Origin: Protula sp. h YS-2021
Lineage: Eukaryota; Annelida; Polychaeta; Sabellida; Serpulidae
DNA length: 64,000 nucleotides
NCBI GenBank assembly: GCA_949752745.1
Contig: OX457024.1
Coordinates: forward strand, 109,296,219-109,360,218
Reading direction: 5' to 3'
Shown here: positions 1-12,352 of the stretch, piece after piece
Position numbering within the stretch: position 1 is the stretch's first letter
Layout: each line of letters opens with the position of its first letter
Made by a program: the position numbers and the translations under genes
Notes under the pieces: generated by a model
The model's input: only the letters and a program-made list of their open reading frames with translations
Told to the model about the DNA's origin: nothing
Databases searched by the model: none

Positions 1-97
<97 letters not shown>
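1..97. repeat. (TA)n microsatellite
   Basis: An almost uninterrupted TA run with two CA interruptions reaches the left edge of the window, so its full length is unknown. Confidence 0.97.
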
Positions 98-99
<2 letters not shown>

Positions 100-888
100 C
101 GCGAATTTCATCGAATTGGTCTTGCATTTGTTTGATCTACATATTTGATTCGTTTAGGTATTCAACCAAAAATTATTTTAGAACTTTGAGTTTTGGACCG
201 TCAGCCCAAACCTGATCACTACCCGTTCCTCTAGCAAATTTTTAAAATTTTAAAATAATTCAGAGTTATGGCCAGAGCGCAATGTCCTCGGACATTCATT
301 TGTTGTATTGTCGTAAAAAAGGCCGTTCTCAGAAATTCACTCTATTCGCTGTCTGGCTAAATCATACCCGCCTGTGAAGGAGAAGTGGGGCGGGGGGGGG
401 GAAGGAAGGGGGCATTTTGTGTTAGGGAAAGCAACATCCGCTCTGGTTGCATCAGTATCTAGATAACCTGGATGAAATCATATCCGAAGTTAAACATTAC
501 ATCAAGTGGAATTATATAAAAAAGAAGAAAAAAATCGATTAAAAAACAGGCCAATATTGATGTAAGGCGCAGTCTTTTATTTCATTGTTATCCTTTTCAA
601 ACATCCTTGACAAACGGGATAACAAGAGGTGAAAAGAAATTAAGGCGGACAGCTTTTTGTCTGTTTTATTCATTTTTTTTTTGGTGGGGTGGGGAGGGGG
701 GGGGGGGGTTGCCCTTACTTGAAACAATACCTTAGTCCGTTAATCAAGTTGAGGGCTTAAATCGATGCACGTTCCCCTTGTAACACTGTTCACACAGTCT
801 AGGAATAGGTCCTACGGTTGGCTCAACTTGTCCTGTTTCTGGGATAGTTCCTGTATTATTTCTGACTAATGGTAAGTGTAGTGGAAGC
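98..888. other. Gene-free stretch with G-runs
   Basis: No convincing exon is visible. Poly-G runs near 390-400 and 690-708 are the only notable structure. The small reading frames across this stretch are low-complexity and lack splice-site support. Confidence 0.5.
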
Positions 889-1145
889 GAGGGACAGAAC
901 CCCTCCACAAATAAGACCACCATACAAATAGGGCCACTCCACAAATCTAAGCCACTCCACAAACAGGACCACTTTGCAAATAGGACCATTTTTCATCAGT
1001 ACCGTTCTCGCTGTCTTCGTTCATGAAGGGCAGCAAAATAAATAAATAAATAAATAAATAATAAATAAATAAAAGGACCACTTCAGAAATAGACCATTTT
1101 CGTAGAGTTCCGTTTTTTGGTCTATTTTCGGTGCTCCACTTTACT
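889..1145 (+). repeat. Dispersed 'GGACCACnnnnCAAATA' repeat, copy 1
   Basis: Short degenerate units of about 17-20 bp of the type 'ccactccacaaataggac' follow each other, interrupted by an (AAAT)n run near 1040-1074. The cluster ends in a segment (ttttcggtgctccactttac) that resembles the end of the copy near 7.43 kb. Related clusters lie at 5.01-5.25 and 7.08-7.45 kb in the same orientation and at 3.69-3.88 kb inverted. Confidence 0.65.
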
Positions 1146-1303
1146 GAACTTAACAACCTGGTCTGAGACGAATGAGCCCTGGCTGACCAGTGCGGTTCTT
1201 TGATTTTGGTGTGCTGAGAACAAGAGAATATTTTTGCTTATTTTACGACCTCCTCCTTGATATTTAAGCCATCCTTGCGACACTTATTATCAGTTACTGA
1301 CTT

Positions 1304-1342
1304 TGTTGTTGTTGTTGTTGTTGTTGTTGTTTTTTTTTTTTA
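1304..1342. repeat. (TTG)n / poly-T microsatellite
   Basis: Roughly nine TTG units run into a T tract. No gene is visible in the surrounding 1.16-2.38 kb, which is AT-rich with G-rich tracts near 1.95-1.99 kb. Confidence 0.9.
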
Positions 1343-2379
1343 TTTCTTCTTTTTTTACAGGTAATCCTTGACACTTGTTCTGCAGCTCCTTGTCTTAAGA
1401 GCTAAAGTGACGTCACATGATTGATGTGGCATAACACATTTCTTAAATTAATTCTGTCATTTTTGCAATGGTTTAATATTACCTCCTACATGTGGAAGAA
1501 AAAGACATTAAAATATAAAACCCATTAAAAACATTAAAAAAACATGGCTTCTTTTTTTTGATGTCTTTTTTTTAATGGTAGTTCAGAAAAGACTGCATTT
1601 AATATTCTACTCCCTAATTTTAAATATAAACTGCCCTATAAATCTGCAAAAATATAATTGCATCTGTTAATGATGTTAGTTATAACAGAGAAACAAGGCA
1701 ACCAAGGCACCACTTGTAGGAATGATCTCGTTGTCATATAACAGCGGACCTCTGTTGAGATCTATCTGTGATGTATAAACACACAGAGGAGAGACTTTTT
1801 TCTTAAAGTTGTTCGTAATTTTTATGATCGCTATTTCGCGTAATTCCCAGTGAGGGAAAAAGTGATCTACAAAACAGAGCGAACCGACGTAGAGGTCGGC
1901 TGGTGGACAACAACGGTATTGGCTAAGGTGGTCATTTTGTTCATCGGGTGGGGGTGGGGCTGGCGGGATGAGTGAGGGGCGGGGGAGGGGGGGTTATGGT
2001 CTTATTTAAGGATGGTTTTATGGTAAGGACCATCTAAATGGAACTTTAAAATAGTCCTGTTTGAAAGGTGCACTTATTCTCTGTTTCACTGTTTTCTCTC
2101 TTTTTTCATGAAATATACTGTCAGTTTTTTTGCGAGCTTCACCCAAGAGTAAAATCAAATTGGGAAATAAAAAGAGCTCCTTACGAAGTGTGCGTGTTCT
2201 TATGTTACACATGATTGACAGTTATCTAACAAGGTTTTGTATTATCTTTCGACTTTTTGCAATCAAAAATAAACATATTCGCATGTATTGGTTATTATCT
2301 TCCTCTCTTTATTTCATATTGAATTACCCCCGCCCATTTCTATGGCTTCGTCTGCAACTCCTCACGTAAATAGTCACAA

Positions 2380-3125
2380 TCAACCCAGTAAACATTCTAA
2401 GGTCGAACGACGTCGATTTGAGGTTGCGACGTCGATCCGACCGATCCACGTCGTTAACTCTAGTCGGACTTTTATTGTGATTTGAGACAACGTTGAACAG
2501 ACGTTGAGTAACCAAATCCCAACTTGTCCAACATTTAATCAACGTTTTTATGCATATTTGAATAGACGTTGAAAAATCCACGTTATATAGACATCCGACT
2601 CACAACCCCCCCACCCCACCCCCCCCCCCCCCAAAAAAAAGAAAGAAGAAAAAAGAGAACAATCTCACTGTGTTATCGCTTACTGAAAATGGAAGGCATG
2701 GTGGGTCACTTTGTAAGTAGAAGAAAACGTAAAATAAGAGAATTACAAGTGAAGGTGACCCCAAGCTGACCACATTATGACTGCAGGACCAAATGATGAC
2801 CACATTATGACTGCATGACCACAAGGTGACCACATTATGACTGCTGCTGTCTTGACTGCGATTCTAGATTGATATCTTCCCTAAGTCTGTAAAACCTCGC
2901 TTTCCCGACGTCTATACAACGTCCGGAGACATTGTTTGGAGTTCCATTTTCAACCTATCGGCGACGTTGATTAGACGTTGGAGAAGTGACACCAACCCAA
3001 CGTCGGCAGATAGAAGCTGTTTCTACTTCCATAAATAACCAAAAACGTTCGATGCTGATCAATTGTCGCCAGATCATTCCCCCACGCAAATTGTTTGCCA
3101 CCTCACTAACAGTTACGTTGCAACG
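2380..3125. repeat. ACGTTG-rich dispersed repeat, copy 1
   Basis: The stretch is rich in ACGTTG/CAACGT motifs, for example 'gaatagacgttg' and 'gattagacgttgg'. The part at about 2880-3120 is alignable with 9.05-9.23 kb: both contain a 'cttccataaat' / 'cttctataaat' block followed by 'gtcgccagatcatt' or a close variant. A third short relative lies at 19.50-19.64 kb. This is probably a family of non-autonomous DNA transposons. No transposase is visible. Confidence 0.5.
2755..2846. repeat. Minisatellite, about 30-bp unit, 3 copies
   Basis: Three imperfect copies of a unit containing 'tgaccacattatgactgc' stand in tandem inside the ACGTTG-rich repeat. Confidence 0.85.
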
Positions 3126-3575
3126 GCCATGATGGAGACCCGCTACGATGGACACCCCTCTATGATGGTCAGGCGCTATGATGGACACCCGCTATGATGG
3201 ACACCGGGCTATGATGGACACCCGCTATGATGGACACCGGGCTATGATGGACACCCGCCATCATGGACACCCGGCTATGATGGAGACCCCGCTATGATGG
3301 TCACGCGCTATGATGGACACCCGCTATGATAGACACCCCTCTATGATGGACACCCGCTATGATGGACACCCGGCTATGATGGACACCCGCCATCATGGAC
3401 ACCCGGCTATGATGGACACCCGCTATGATGGACACTCCTCTATGATGGACATCCCGCTATGATGAACACCCGTCTATGATGGACACCCGGCTATGATGGA
3501 CACCGGGCTATGATGGACACCCTACTATGATGGACACCCCTCTAAGATGGACACCCCTCTATGATGGACACTACT
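3122..3575. repeat. Minisatellite, about 16-17-bp 'ctatgatggacacccg' unit
   Basis: About 27 imperfect tandem copies of 'ctatgatggacacccg' are present, with variants (catcatgg, ctcctctatg). There is no coding signature. Confidence 0.95.
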
Positions 3576-3689
3576 AAGCGGGGGACACTTTCTGTCATTC
3601 TGCTTCCTGCTTCCCTTTTGTGGCTACCTCGGGATTCAGAACCGTGGATATTTTCGTTTTGCTCGTAGCTTCGTATTTGCGATGTGGTT

Positions 3690-3880
3690 TCATTTTGTGT
3701 GAGGTGGCCTTATTTTTGTGAAGTGGTTTTGTTTTTGTGAAGTGGCCTTATTTTGAGAGGTGTCCTTATTTGTGAAGCGGCTTTGTTTATGTGAAGTAGT
3801 CTGTTTTTGTAAAGTGGTCTGTTTTATGAAGTGATCTTATTTGCAGGGTGGTTTTATTTGTGACGTGGTTCTGTCAATGG
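3690..3880 (-). repeat. Dispersed 'GGACCAC' repeat, inverted copy
   Basis: Units such as 'gtgaagtggccttatttttg' are the reverse complement of the 'caaataaggccacttcac' units seen at 0.89-1.1 kb, so this is the same family in opposite orientation. Confidence 0.65.
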
Positions 3881-5009
3881 AATCTATTATCCTGCCTGTC
3901 ATTTGAGAGCCAATTTTATATTGTCATCAATAATCGCAGATTATAATGTAAAAACAGGACGAAACATCGCGCGAAAAACTATTCCGGAATTATCTTCACG
4001 ATAATAAATAATTTATGAGAAGTTTTTGATAATTTTACAGGATGTTTTTAGGAAGAAACGTAAACAATTCAACTGAAAAAGGCGAAAAACATTTATTTGT
4101 ACCGAAGGTTGGATGGGAGGAGAGGGGGGAGCGACAATAGCTACCTCGACTATTCTATGAAAACAGGTGATTTTTTTTTTCATTCAATTCATAGACAAAG
4201 TTTCAAAGGAAATTTGCAGCCATAATTCGGCGATAAGTCATTAGCTCAGACGTCGTTTTGTCTCACAAAGCGCGTTTATTTACACCAAAGTTTGTTTGTT
4301 CATTTGTTTATTTTTTTTTTAATTTTTCATTGTTCACTTCATTGGCGTCATTTTCAACCTAGCGCCACCACGTTAACGAAGCTCCACCTCTTCTATTTCA
4401 ATTTATGCCTGCTTTATGAACAAATATACAATTATTAGATACCCTGTCAATAGACCCCTTATTACAAGTGGGTATAATCGATCATGCGATCAGGATCTTT
4501 GCTACATCGAGGACAAATATAATTTGCAATTTTTCCAAGCACTTGTTTGATTGATTCCAAGTGTTTTTATTACATATATGATTGACTTAACCTTATTTAC
4601 AGGGACCGGTATTCAAATAAAACACTTGCAGGAGAATGCTATTGCTCAGTTGTCAGCAGGAACGTTGTTTAACTGATCACACCTCTAGATGACAAGTAAT
4701 AAAATCACAATTTGGAGGTAAAATATGAAGGCCCGTCCCTGCCTGACGACGCCAACAAAAAATGGCCCTGCTGATTGGGCTTCATAACTCAGATAACTAA
4801 ATAAATAAACGTTTACAGGGCGTTCAAAAGTATTTACTAGTAAACAAAACTAGAGGAAAAAAGTTACTGAAATAAGTGAGTAATTCGCAAGATTTGTTTG
4901 TGGTATTTCTGCGCTGAATGTTCCTGCAATTAAAAAAAAGTTGCCAACACCGCAACAGAAAGATATAGGAGAACCCCGCCATAAAATTATTCTGAATTAA
5001 AACCAACAT
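3881..5009. other. AT-rich gene-free stretch
   Basis: I see no exon with consistent splice sites, no TE protein and no tandem repeat in this stretch. Confidence 0.45.
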
Positions 5010-5250
5010 AGGAATAAGACCACTTTTTTATATTGCCATCTGGAATATAACACCATTTTTCTTCAGTACCATAGTGGGGAGAAGACGACTTTTTTTCTAA
5101 TACCATCGAGAATCCAAAACCACGATGCCATCGTGAAAATAAGACCACCTTTTTCAGATGTCATCGTAAAAATAAGGCATTTTTTCTTTAGTTATTTCCT
5201 TGTTCATTACGACTCCAGAAAATCCCAGAAACTAAGACCACCCCGGAATT
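5010..5250 (+). repeat. Dispersed 'GGACCAC' repeat, copy 3
   Basis: Degenerate units of the type 'aataagaccactttttnnn' occur every 30-50 bp and end in 'gtgctttcatttcaggagtt'. This is a more diverged member of the family at 0.89 and 7.08 kb. Confidence 0.55.
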
Positions 5251-7079
5251 AAGACCAGTTTTGACATGTCCTATAAGGTGCTTTCATTTCAGGAGTTCCG
5301 GTCTATTTCAAGTCCGTTATATGTTTTACTCACGTGACCAATAAAGTAAGAAGCTGACCCGTAGAGAATATTTTTTTTAAGTTTCAAACCAAAAATTGAT
5401 TGATTTCTCACGCTATGCAAATTATGACTAAATAACTAAATACTGAAGGATAACTAAAAACTGGAGGATAACTAAATACTGAATTATAACTAAATACTGG
5501 AGGATAAATACTGAAGGATACTGGAATATGGCACATCGTACATGGGATATAGGATATAAGACCAGCCCTGAGACTTCTTTTCATGGGGGTTCCTCACGAT
5601 GGTTTAAGGGGGTGGGGATCCGGGGGGGGGGGGGGCTGATAAACGCAGCTATCTTCAGAAATATTAAATATATCAGGCATTTACAAAGAAATGGCAAAAG
5701 GTCACTCAATAATCATATTTAAATATATCATATCATACGTTTCAAGTATTCACCACAAAGTCATATTTGTATAGAGCGAAAAAAAAACATCAACTTGAAA
5801 AATAAATGGAAAATGAGAAGAAGATAATTTGTAAATACGAGCGAGGACACTTGTGTTTGAATTAAAAAAAAACAAAAACAAAACAAAACTAAAACTAAAA
5901 GAAAAATGGGAAAGATGGGGGAGGGGGGACAGGCGGAGAGGGCGGGGCGAGGGGGGCGGGGGAGAGGGAGGGGGGGTGAGGGGCGGGCGCAGGAGGAGGG
6001 CTTTCTATCCTTGAATTCATCTCGGTATGTGATGAAATATTTTTACATCCTTTTCCCATGCAGAAACAAATTATTTAGTGTGATAAAAATATTTTTGAAA
6101 CATTTGCCTCACAATGTGGCCAGTTCTGGTGCACGTGCAAGTACTCTTTTTTCGTACAACAATCGCAAGAAAAAAATTTATGTTGAAGGTTTTGTGATGC
6201 AGTTTTATTATTTTTTTTTCGAGTATCAATTTAGGCCAAATATCAAGGACTATTTTTTAATTAAAAAAATATAATCATCTACCACATTGAAAAAGACGCA
6301 TGCGTCTAACTTCCTGCACTTATGATTATGGCTCTCGTATTCCCCCTTTCCCGTATTTCCCCCTATCCCGTATTTCCCCCTTTCCCGTACTTCCCCTTTC
6401 CCGTTTTCCCCTTTCTCCTATTCACCCCTTCCCGTATTCCCCCCATTCTCGTATCACCCCCCCCCCAAAAAAAAAAATAATAATAATAATAAAGTAAAGA
6501 GAAAAATTATTCTCCTTACCTCTTTTTCGTTCTGGAGATGAGCAGACTTTAATTATCCGGATCAGCTGTTTGGCTCCAGACTGACGATATCTTAATGTAG
6601 TCTCAGCTAATATATAGATGTGTGGCTTGTCCCCCTTTTTGTAGTTTTAGTAGCAACGGGTATAACGGTTAGATACTTGTGTTTTATCAAACACGAATAA
6701 CAGCTGAAAGGCAAATATCTGCTCAGTAAAGTTCAAAGTGACACATATAGGGAGGGGGGCGGGGGCCGGGGGGGTGGGGTAGAAGGGTCACTGACGTCAC
6801 TCCCTGAATTCTAAGCGCGGTTCCTCTGTATAAATATTACCTATACAATTATGTGGTTGATTTTTTTCTCTATTGCGTTGATTGTTGCTACAAGTTATAT
6901 TGACATTCCGGATACAAGCGTGTGCTTAAGTCCTGGAGAGGAGGGGGAAGGGGGAGGGGGAAGGAGGATGGGGGTGACGGGGGTGTCATTGGTTATTTTG
7001 AAAACCTGTATTATTTATTGTGTCCTTTCATTTATGAATATATTTATATATAGATACAGAATAACCCCGGAAAATGACC
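5251..7079. other. Gene-free low-complexity stretch
   Basis: It contains short repeats of 'aactaaatactgaaggata' (5.43-5.52 kb), G-rich runs (5.62, 5.93-6.0, 6.75, 6.93 kb) and a pyrimidine minisatellite 'ttcccgtatttcccccttt' (6.34-6.46 kb). The apparent reading frames are composition artefacts. Confidence 0.5.
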
Positions 7080-7450
7080 AACCTGTAAATGTGGTCATCT
7101 CACAAATAAAATAATCCAGCAAATTGGACCACCTCACAAATAGGACCACCCTGCAAATTGGGCCACCACACAGATAGGACCACCTCATAAATGGGATACA
7201 CCTACAACTGGGACTATCCCGCAAATAGAAGCGCCCGACCAACCGAGCCATCCCCCCTTCCCAACACCCCCCCCACCCCGGCAAATTAGACACGACCACA
7301 AATCCGATGGTTTTGAAAAAAAAAACCGTTTCAATTTATTTCTAAATTTAAACAACCGGCCAAAAAAAAAAAAAAATAGGACCATCCCTGAAATCGGACC
7401 ACTTTGGTTCAGTCTTTCCAGTGGTCCCGCGTTTCCGGTGTTCCACTGTA
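7080..7450 (+). repeat. Dispersed 'GGACCAC' repeat, copy 4
   Basis: Units such as 'caaataggaccaccctgcaa' are in tandem. The copy ends with 'ccggtgttccactgt', which resembles 'tcggtgctccacttt' at the end of the 0.89-kb copy. The shared terminal segment suggests a mobile family rather than independent microsatellites. Confidence 0.65.
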
Positions 7451-7759
7451 CATATTTAAATAGACCACAGAGCGACGGCAGAAGGATCTTCTCTCCCCGG
7501 CCATGTTTGTCCAGTCTTAGAATCACAAAGACCCATTATAAGATATAAAATAAATGTTTCTTTCATCTCGATGTCCATTAACTTAAGTAAGTCATTTAGA
7601 GGTGATCGACCTGCAGTGGTGCGACTCTAAGTGGATCTGTCAAATAGAGAAAGAGAGGCAGGATATTGTTAATGACTTAGGAATCCTTATGAATCTTTCT
7701 GTGAGTTTTTTCTTGACTCTTTAAGTTATTCTTAATTGGTGTTCTGGGGAAAGCGCATT

Positions 7760-8000
7760 GAGTTGCGGGGGGGGGGGGGAGGGGAGGGGAAGGGGTATTC
7801 GATGGAATGGGTGGCGGGTTAAGTTGAGGGAAGGGATGAAGGATTGATGGTGGGTGAGGGAGGAAAAGGGGTGGTGATTGGGGGTCGTTAGTTGGGGTGA
7901 GCGGGAGTGGTGCTGGGTGAGAGTGGAGAGAGTTGGCGATCGGGGAAGAGTTGGTGGGGTGGGGGAAGAGGGCTGGGAGAGGGGGCGATTCCTTAGTAGA
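7760..8000. repeat. G-rich low-complexity tract
   Basis: The plus strand is strongly G-rich, with many runs of three or more G, and could form G-quadruplexes. The 114-aa minus-strand frame across it is proline-rich by composition and is not treated as a gene. Confidence 0.7.
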
Positions 8001-8454
8001 TGCAGAACACATTAAAAACATAAATTGAGAGGCAGCGTTTAGGCTACTCCTGGTTCACTAAAAGAATGACAATAATAACAATATTCATGTTGTTGAACGA
8101 TTAATGTAAAACATCGTGGAATCTGGATCCTCTTCCATTTAGTCCAAGGGCCTAAAAATCCTTGTATTGTGAAGCAGGAAGGCTGTTTTATATAGAAAAA
8201 AAATATATTGCAGTGTAAGGACGGGTCTGAAAAGGGATTTTCTGGCAGATCCGCCTCAGGGTTAAAACTATTACATACAGTCAAGGACTTCCCATGAGCT
8301 CTTTCCACGACAAATAAATCTGTGATTAAATAATTGCTGAGTGTAGGGAAAGTGAAGCGAAATATGCATAAACCTAGCCTTAAGGAGAAAAGCGCTCACA
8401 AACAGTTCTGATTAAAAAAAAAACCCTCAGTCGAAGGCTTCGCGCCCGGGTCCC

Positions 8455-8655
8455 GACAACTGGTCTAGAGACAATTGGTCAGTGACAACTGGTCTAGAGA
8501 CAATTGGTCAGCGACAACTGGTCTAAGACAATTGGTCAGCGACAACTGGTCTAGAGACAATTGGTAAGCGACAACTGGTCCAGCGACAATTGGTCAGCGA
8601 CAACTGGTCCAGCGACAATTGATCTACCAATATCAAATCTAGTGACAATTGGTTT
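8455..8655. repeat. Minisatellite, about 28-bp unit
   Basis: Tandem units alternate 'gacaactggtctaga' with 'gacaattggtcagc', about seven copies, with the last ones degenerate. Confidence 0.92.
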
Positions 8656-8869
8656 AGGATTTTTCTATTTGAGAGATATCCTTCACACGCAAGTTTTGGC
8701 TTTTCTCGATTACATGTGATGAATTCTTTGTCTTGATATGGATGTGCATCAATATATATATAAAAAAAAACAGCCCGTGTATATACTCACTACAAGGTGC
8801 AACTCCGGAATGAGGATATACTCCGAGTTACAATTTTCATAGCTAAGTTACTTACACATTCCTATATAA

Positions 8870-9235
8870 TTGAAAAAAAAAAGCAATTACCATAACATAT
8901 CATTAATTGCAATTTCCAAATGCAATTCAAAAATGCAATTGAAATTTGTCAACAGATCAAACAATTCCAATTTTGCCATTGATGACACCATAAAAGAAAC
9001 ATCAATAACATGAAAGAAGGTCCAAAATGATCCATTGATGATAGCTTGATTCGACGTTAGATAATCGACTTCCATTCAACGTCTGAAGGTGGAACTTTTC
9101 CCGACTTCTATAAATGACCAAAACCCGGCATTTTTGCGACGCTGGATGCGACGTCCATCCAACGTTAATCCAAACTAATCGACCCTGTACCAAATGTCGC
9201 TAGATCATTTGCCACTTCATTAACTTCTATGAGCG
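8870..9235. repeat. ACGTTG-rich dispersed repeat, copy 2
   Basis: It contains CAACGT motifs and a block ('ttctataaatgaccaaaa', then 'gtcgctagatcatttgcc') homologous to 2.99-3.11 kb in the same orientation. It is probably a member of a non-autonomous DNA transposon family. Confidence 0.5.
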
Positions 9236-9326
9236 TGTCCATCTCAATGGCACCTTGCTTTAGCTTACTTTAGTACTTCTCTACAAAAAATGTTTGTTCT
9301 TTTAAATACATAAATGATATGACATT

Positions 9327-9518
9327 TTACAACAATTGATTTAACAGGAAATTGGTCAACCCTGTTTGATTGCACTCAGTACAAACAGTGGTTGCCAAAC
9401 CATTGTAACCATGCATAATATCAGATAAACTTCTCTCACAAGCATTGCAGCTAAACTGGCCTACATGAGTGCATGATGTAGCAGTTGTGTGGTCTATGCG
9501 AGGGCATATTCTTTCGTG
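9327..9518 (-). CDS. Small Cys-rich ORF, unassigned
   Basis: From an ATG at 9518 this frame reads 63 residues with the motif C-x2-C-x18-C-x2-C (CNAC ... CTEC) and further Cys and His residues before it. That spacing could hold a zinc ion, but I cannot place it in a family. The codons look more protein-like than those of neighbouring frames. No introns or promoter were identified. It may be a single exon of a larger gene, part of a transposon or a chance frame. Confidence 0.25.
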   Translation of the reverse strand, partial: HERICPRIDHTTATSCTHVGQFSCNACERSLSDIMHGYNGLATTVCTECNQTGLTNFLLNQLL

Positions 9519-9539
9519 CATGGTGCAAGGTAGTGCAAG

Positions 9540-9725
9540 GTACACACATAATTTTGCCTCGTCACACTTTGTCAGTAGTTTGTCAAGAACTTGTCAGCTG
9601 ATTGTCAGTTTGACAAGTTTGACCTCCGTCAGGGTCTTAACGAGTTTCTGACCAATGCCTCGTCACACTTGACAAACACTTGTCGCTATCTTGTCAGAAA
9701 CTTGTCACAAATTTGTCAAGTATTG
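9540..9725 (+). repeat. TTGTCA cluster, plus orientation
   Basis: Dense repeats of 'cttgtca' and 'tttgtcaag' occur here, with a smaller group at 10.17-10.23 kb. An inverted cluster of the same motif lies at 11.57-11.69 kb. The pair could be the subterminal repeats of a transposon of about 2.1 kb, though no clean end or target duplication could be defined. Confidence 0.4.
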
Positions 9726-11570
9726 CGTCACCATGACGTCACATCCTTTTCAAACAAGTGAAAAAACGCGGACATCCTTTTTGAGATTTCTTAGGTTTTA
9801 ATGAATATTACGAGAAGTTTCAAATTATCACTTCTTAAAAACATGTTTAATGGATAAACCATGATGTAAGTGCACAAATCATATTCTCTGCATGTTTTGA
9901 AATAAGTTGTGATGTTTGTAAAATGCTTGTGAAATTTGTGAAAATTGTATTATCGCCCAGTGTTGCAATGAATAATGTATACTGTGTAGTTACTGGTATG
10001 TAATCAAACAGGGTGATTGGATTCTATTATTTTAATGTTTAATATAACAAAACCTGATGGTATAACTATCAAAATAGCAACTGATGGTATAAATATCAAA
10101 ACCTGCGTTCGTAAGTAAACTGCCATGTGCAAGATATTATATATTACAATACTGCAACTATATATTACAACTCAGCAACTTGCCAGAAAATTGTCGGAAA
10201 CTTGTCACAAGTTCGTCAACCTGACCAATTTGATGTGAAAGGACTGCCCTGGGAATTTCATGCCTTACGATGCTTCCACTCTAAAACTTAATCTCTTAGA
10301 AAGAAGCCCAATTCAGTCGTCATTTCAGAAATCAGTGAATAAATAATATCAGTTAATAAATAAAAAATATAAGAAATTTATTAATATAATATATCATTGA
10401 AAATCAGCTATCGAAATGAGTTAAAAAAATCCTCTTTGTCACAATATCATTATAATATTCGTGACTTCATTAAAATTATTAAATGGCATATTAAAATTTT
10501 TTGAATGTCTTGAAAATATGCCTTTTGATTATTTTTTTCGAGGCATTTTCAAAATGTTCCTTCTCCCACAATTTTGTTGTGCCTTCCATTTTAGTCCGCA
10601 TGGTTCTCAGGTGAATCTTTGTTTAAAAAATACTTGTTGAGTACTTGGATAATTGTCGCAAAAAATTGGCGCAATGGATCCTCAGTAAGAAGGATGCATT
10701 TCTGTGCCTTTTCTGCTTTTTCTGCTGATGTAAGTACACTTTGGGTACGGTCCCACACAGTGAAAGAGGTAAGGTTGTTAGTGTTGTGTTGAGATCCGTG
10801 CCGACATTAGATGGAAGTGGGGGTAGGGGGTGGGTGACGGTTATCAAAAACAATGAAATAGCGAATAGGCGATGTGGTGACCACCTTTCAGATGTTTCGG
10901 ATACAAATACCATGTCATAACTCATTATGAGCGACAACCTTCATGATCCGCATAAAAAGACGCACAGGAAAACCTGTTTGTAGCCACCCCTTCCGGAATC
11001 AAATGAAAAGACAAACAATAAGACCTGCTTGTCGTAACCCAGATGAAAAAGACTGACAGTAAAACCTTCACGGTGATTACCTTCCAGATCCGGATAAAAA
11101 AGACGTAGTATAAGCTCAGTTTATAGTCGCACATTCCACATCGCTAAACATGTTCCCATACACATATCCACATATCCCATATATATATTCATTCATATTT
11201 ATATAAGATAATAGTCTTAATTTTGAAATAGTTCAAATTGTAGAACTTTGTAAACCGGAGAGGCATGGGAAAAGGATGCCAGGGGAGGGGTGGGGATGGG
11301 CTAAGATTTGTTTTTGTTGACAAGAATAAAAAACAATGAATAAAACAGTTTGACATGTTCGGGTATTCTGATGTTGGTGTACACTGGCCACTCTAGTATA
11401 ATTAAATATTAATGCTTGTGGCTGGTAACAATGTCCCTGAGCATTCTTATTATACTTGAGTAACTTGAACTTGGCTGGCCACAATATCCTTGGTCAATGG
11501 TGTTAATTTAAATGTTTTCAAATCGTAATTATTTTGTCTAATATTCTTTATTCGGATACTTCGCAAATCA
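9726..11570. other. AT-rich interior between TTGTCA clusters
   Basis: No protein family is recognisable. The minus-strand frames at 10.62-10.94 and 11.45-11.77 kb have no motif or splice support. Confidence 0.35.
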
Positions 11571-11690
11571 TTTGTCAAAGATATTTTGACGAATTTGTGA
11601 CAAGATGTTGACAAACTGCAATTAGGATTTGACAAACACTTGACAAGAAAATGACAAGCCAGTGACATCTTGTCGGAACCGACAAAGCCT
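11571..11690 (-). repeat. TTGTCA cluster, inverted orientation
   Basis: TGACAAG/TTGACAAAC motifs are repeated here as the reverse complement of the 9.54-9.73 kb cluster. See that entry for the suggested transposon. Confidence 0.4.
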
Positions 11691-11868
11691 GCAACAAAAA
11701 AACCTGCAAAGAAAAGAAATGCTGACATGAACTTATCCCTTTCAGTCCTGATTGTCTGCCATTCTGTCTTCAAATTACTTCAATTTTCATTTTTGGGAGG
11801 ATAGGGATGAAAAAAAACAAAAAAAAAAAAATTATTTGATAAATCACCACTTAGTAGTATCCATTTGT

Positions 11869-11870
<2 letters not shown>

Positions 11871-11919
<49 letters not shown>
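11871..11919. repeat. (TA)n microsatellite
   Basis: About 24 uninterrupted AT units. Confidence 0.97.
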
Positions 11920-11920
<1 letters not shown>

Positions 11921-12289
11921 GAAACCAGTCATAGTAGGACCATGCCTTATGTATATATATATATAAAGCAAAGAGTCCATAATGTTGCTCCAGTAATGGC
12001 GTTTTTTTCAGGCCTGGTTACTCATATTGTGCCCCTGAAGCACTGGTTCAGTGACAGCGCACACACAACAGGCCTGCATTCTCTGGTATCTTTCAAATGC
12101 ATCATATCAGTTTGAATTTATTGTGCACACCCGTATGGACACATACACAAAGGTAACCAAAGCGAGAGGACGAATTTCAAAAACAATGGCTTTCAACCAT
12201 TTCTCATTTAGAACATTGTTTATTGCGTTTTCAAGTGACAAAACACGATTGGCTGAGCAGACATTGCCTATGTTTGAAGTGAATTAGGA

Positions 12290-12352
12290 AGACCAATTCA
12301 AAATGATTCCAAGTGATTCAAAATGATTCCAAGTGATTCGAAGTGATTCAAA
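12290..12352. repeat. Short 'gattcaaaatgattccaagt' repeat
   Basis: Imperfect 10- and 20-bp tandem units of 'aaatgattccaagtgattc'. Nothing else is visible between 11.92 and 12.95 kb except C-rich tracts. Confidence 0.75.

Noticed and set aside
7677..8021. 114-aa proline-rich ORF
   Set aside because: Follows from a G-rich plus-strand tract; it has no complexity beyond composition.
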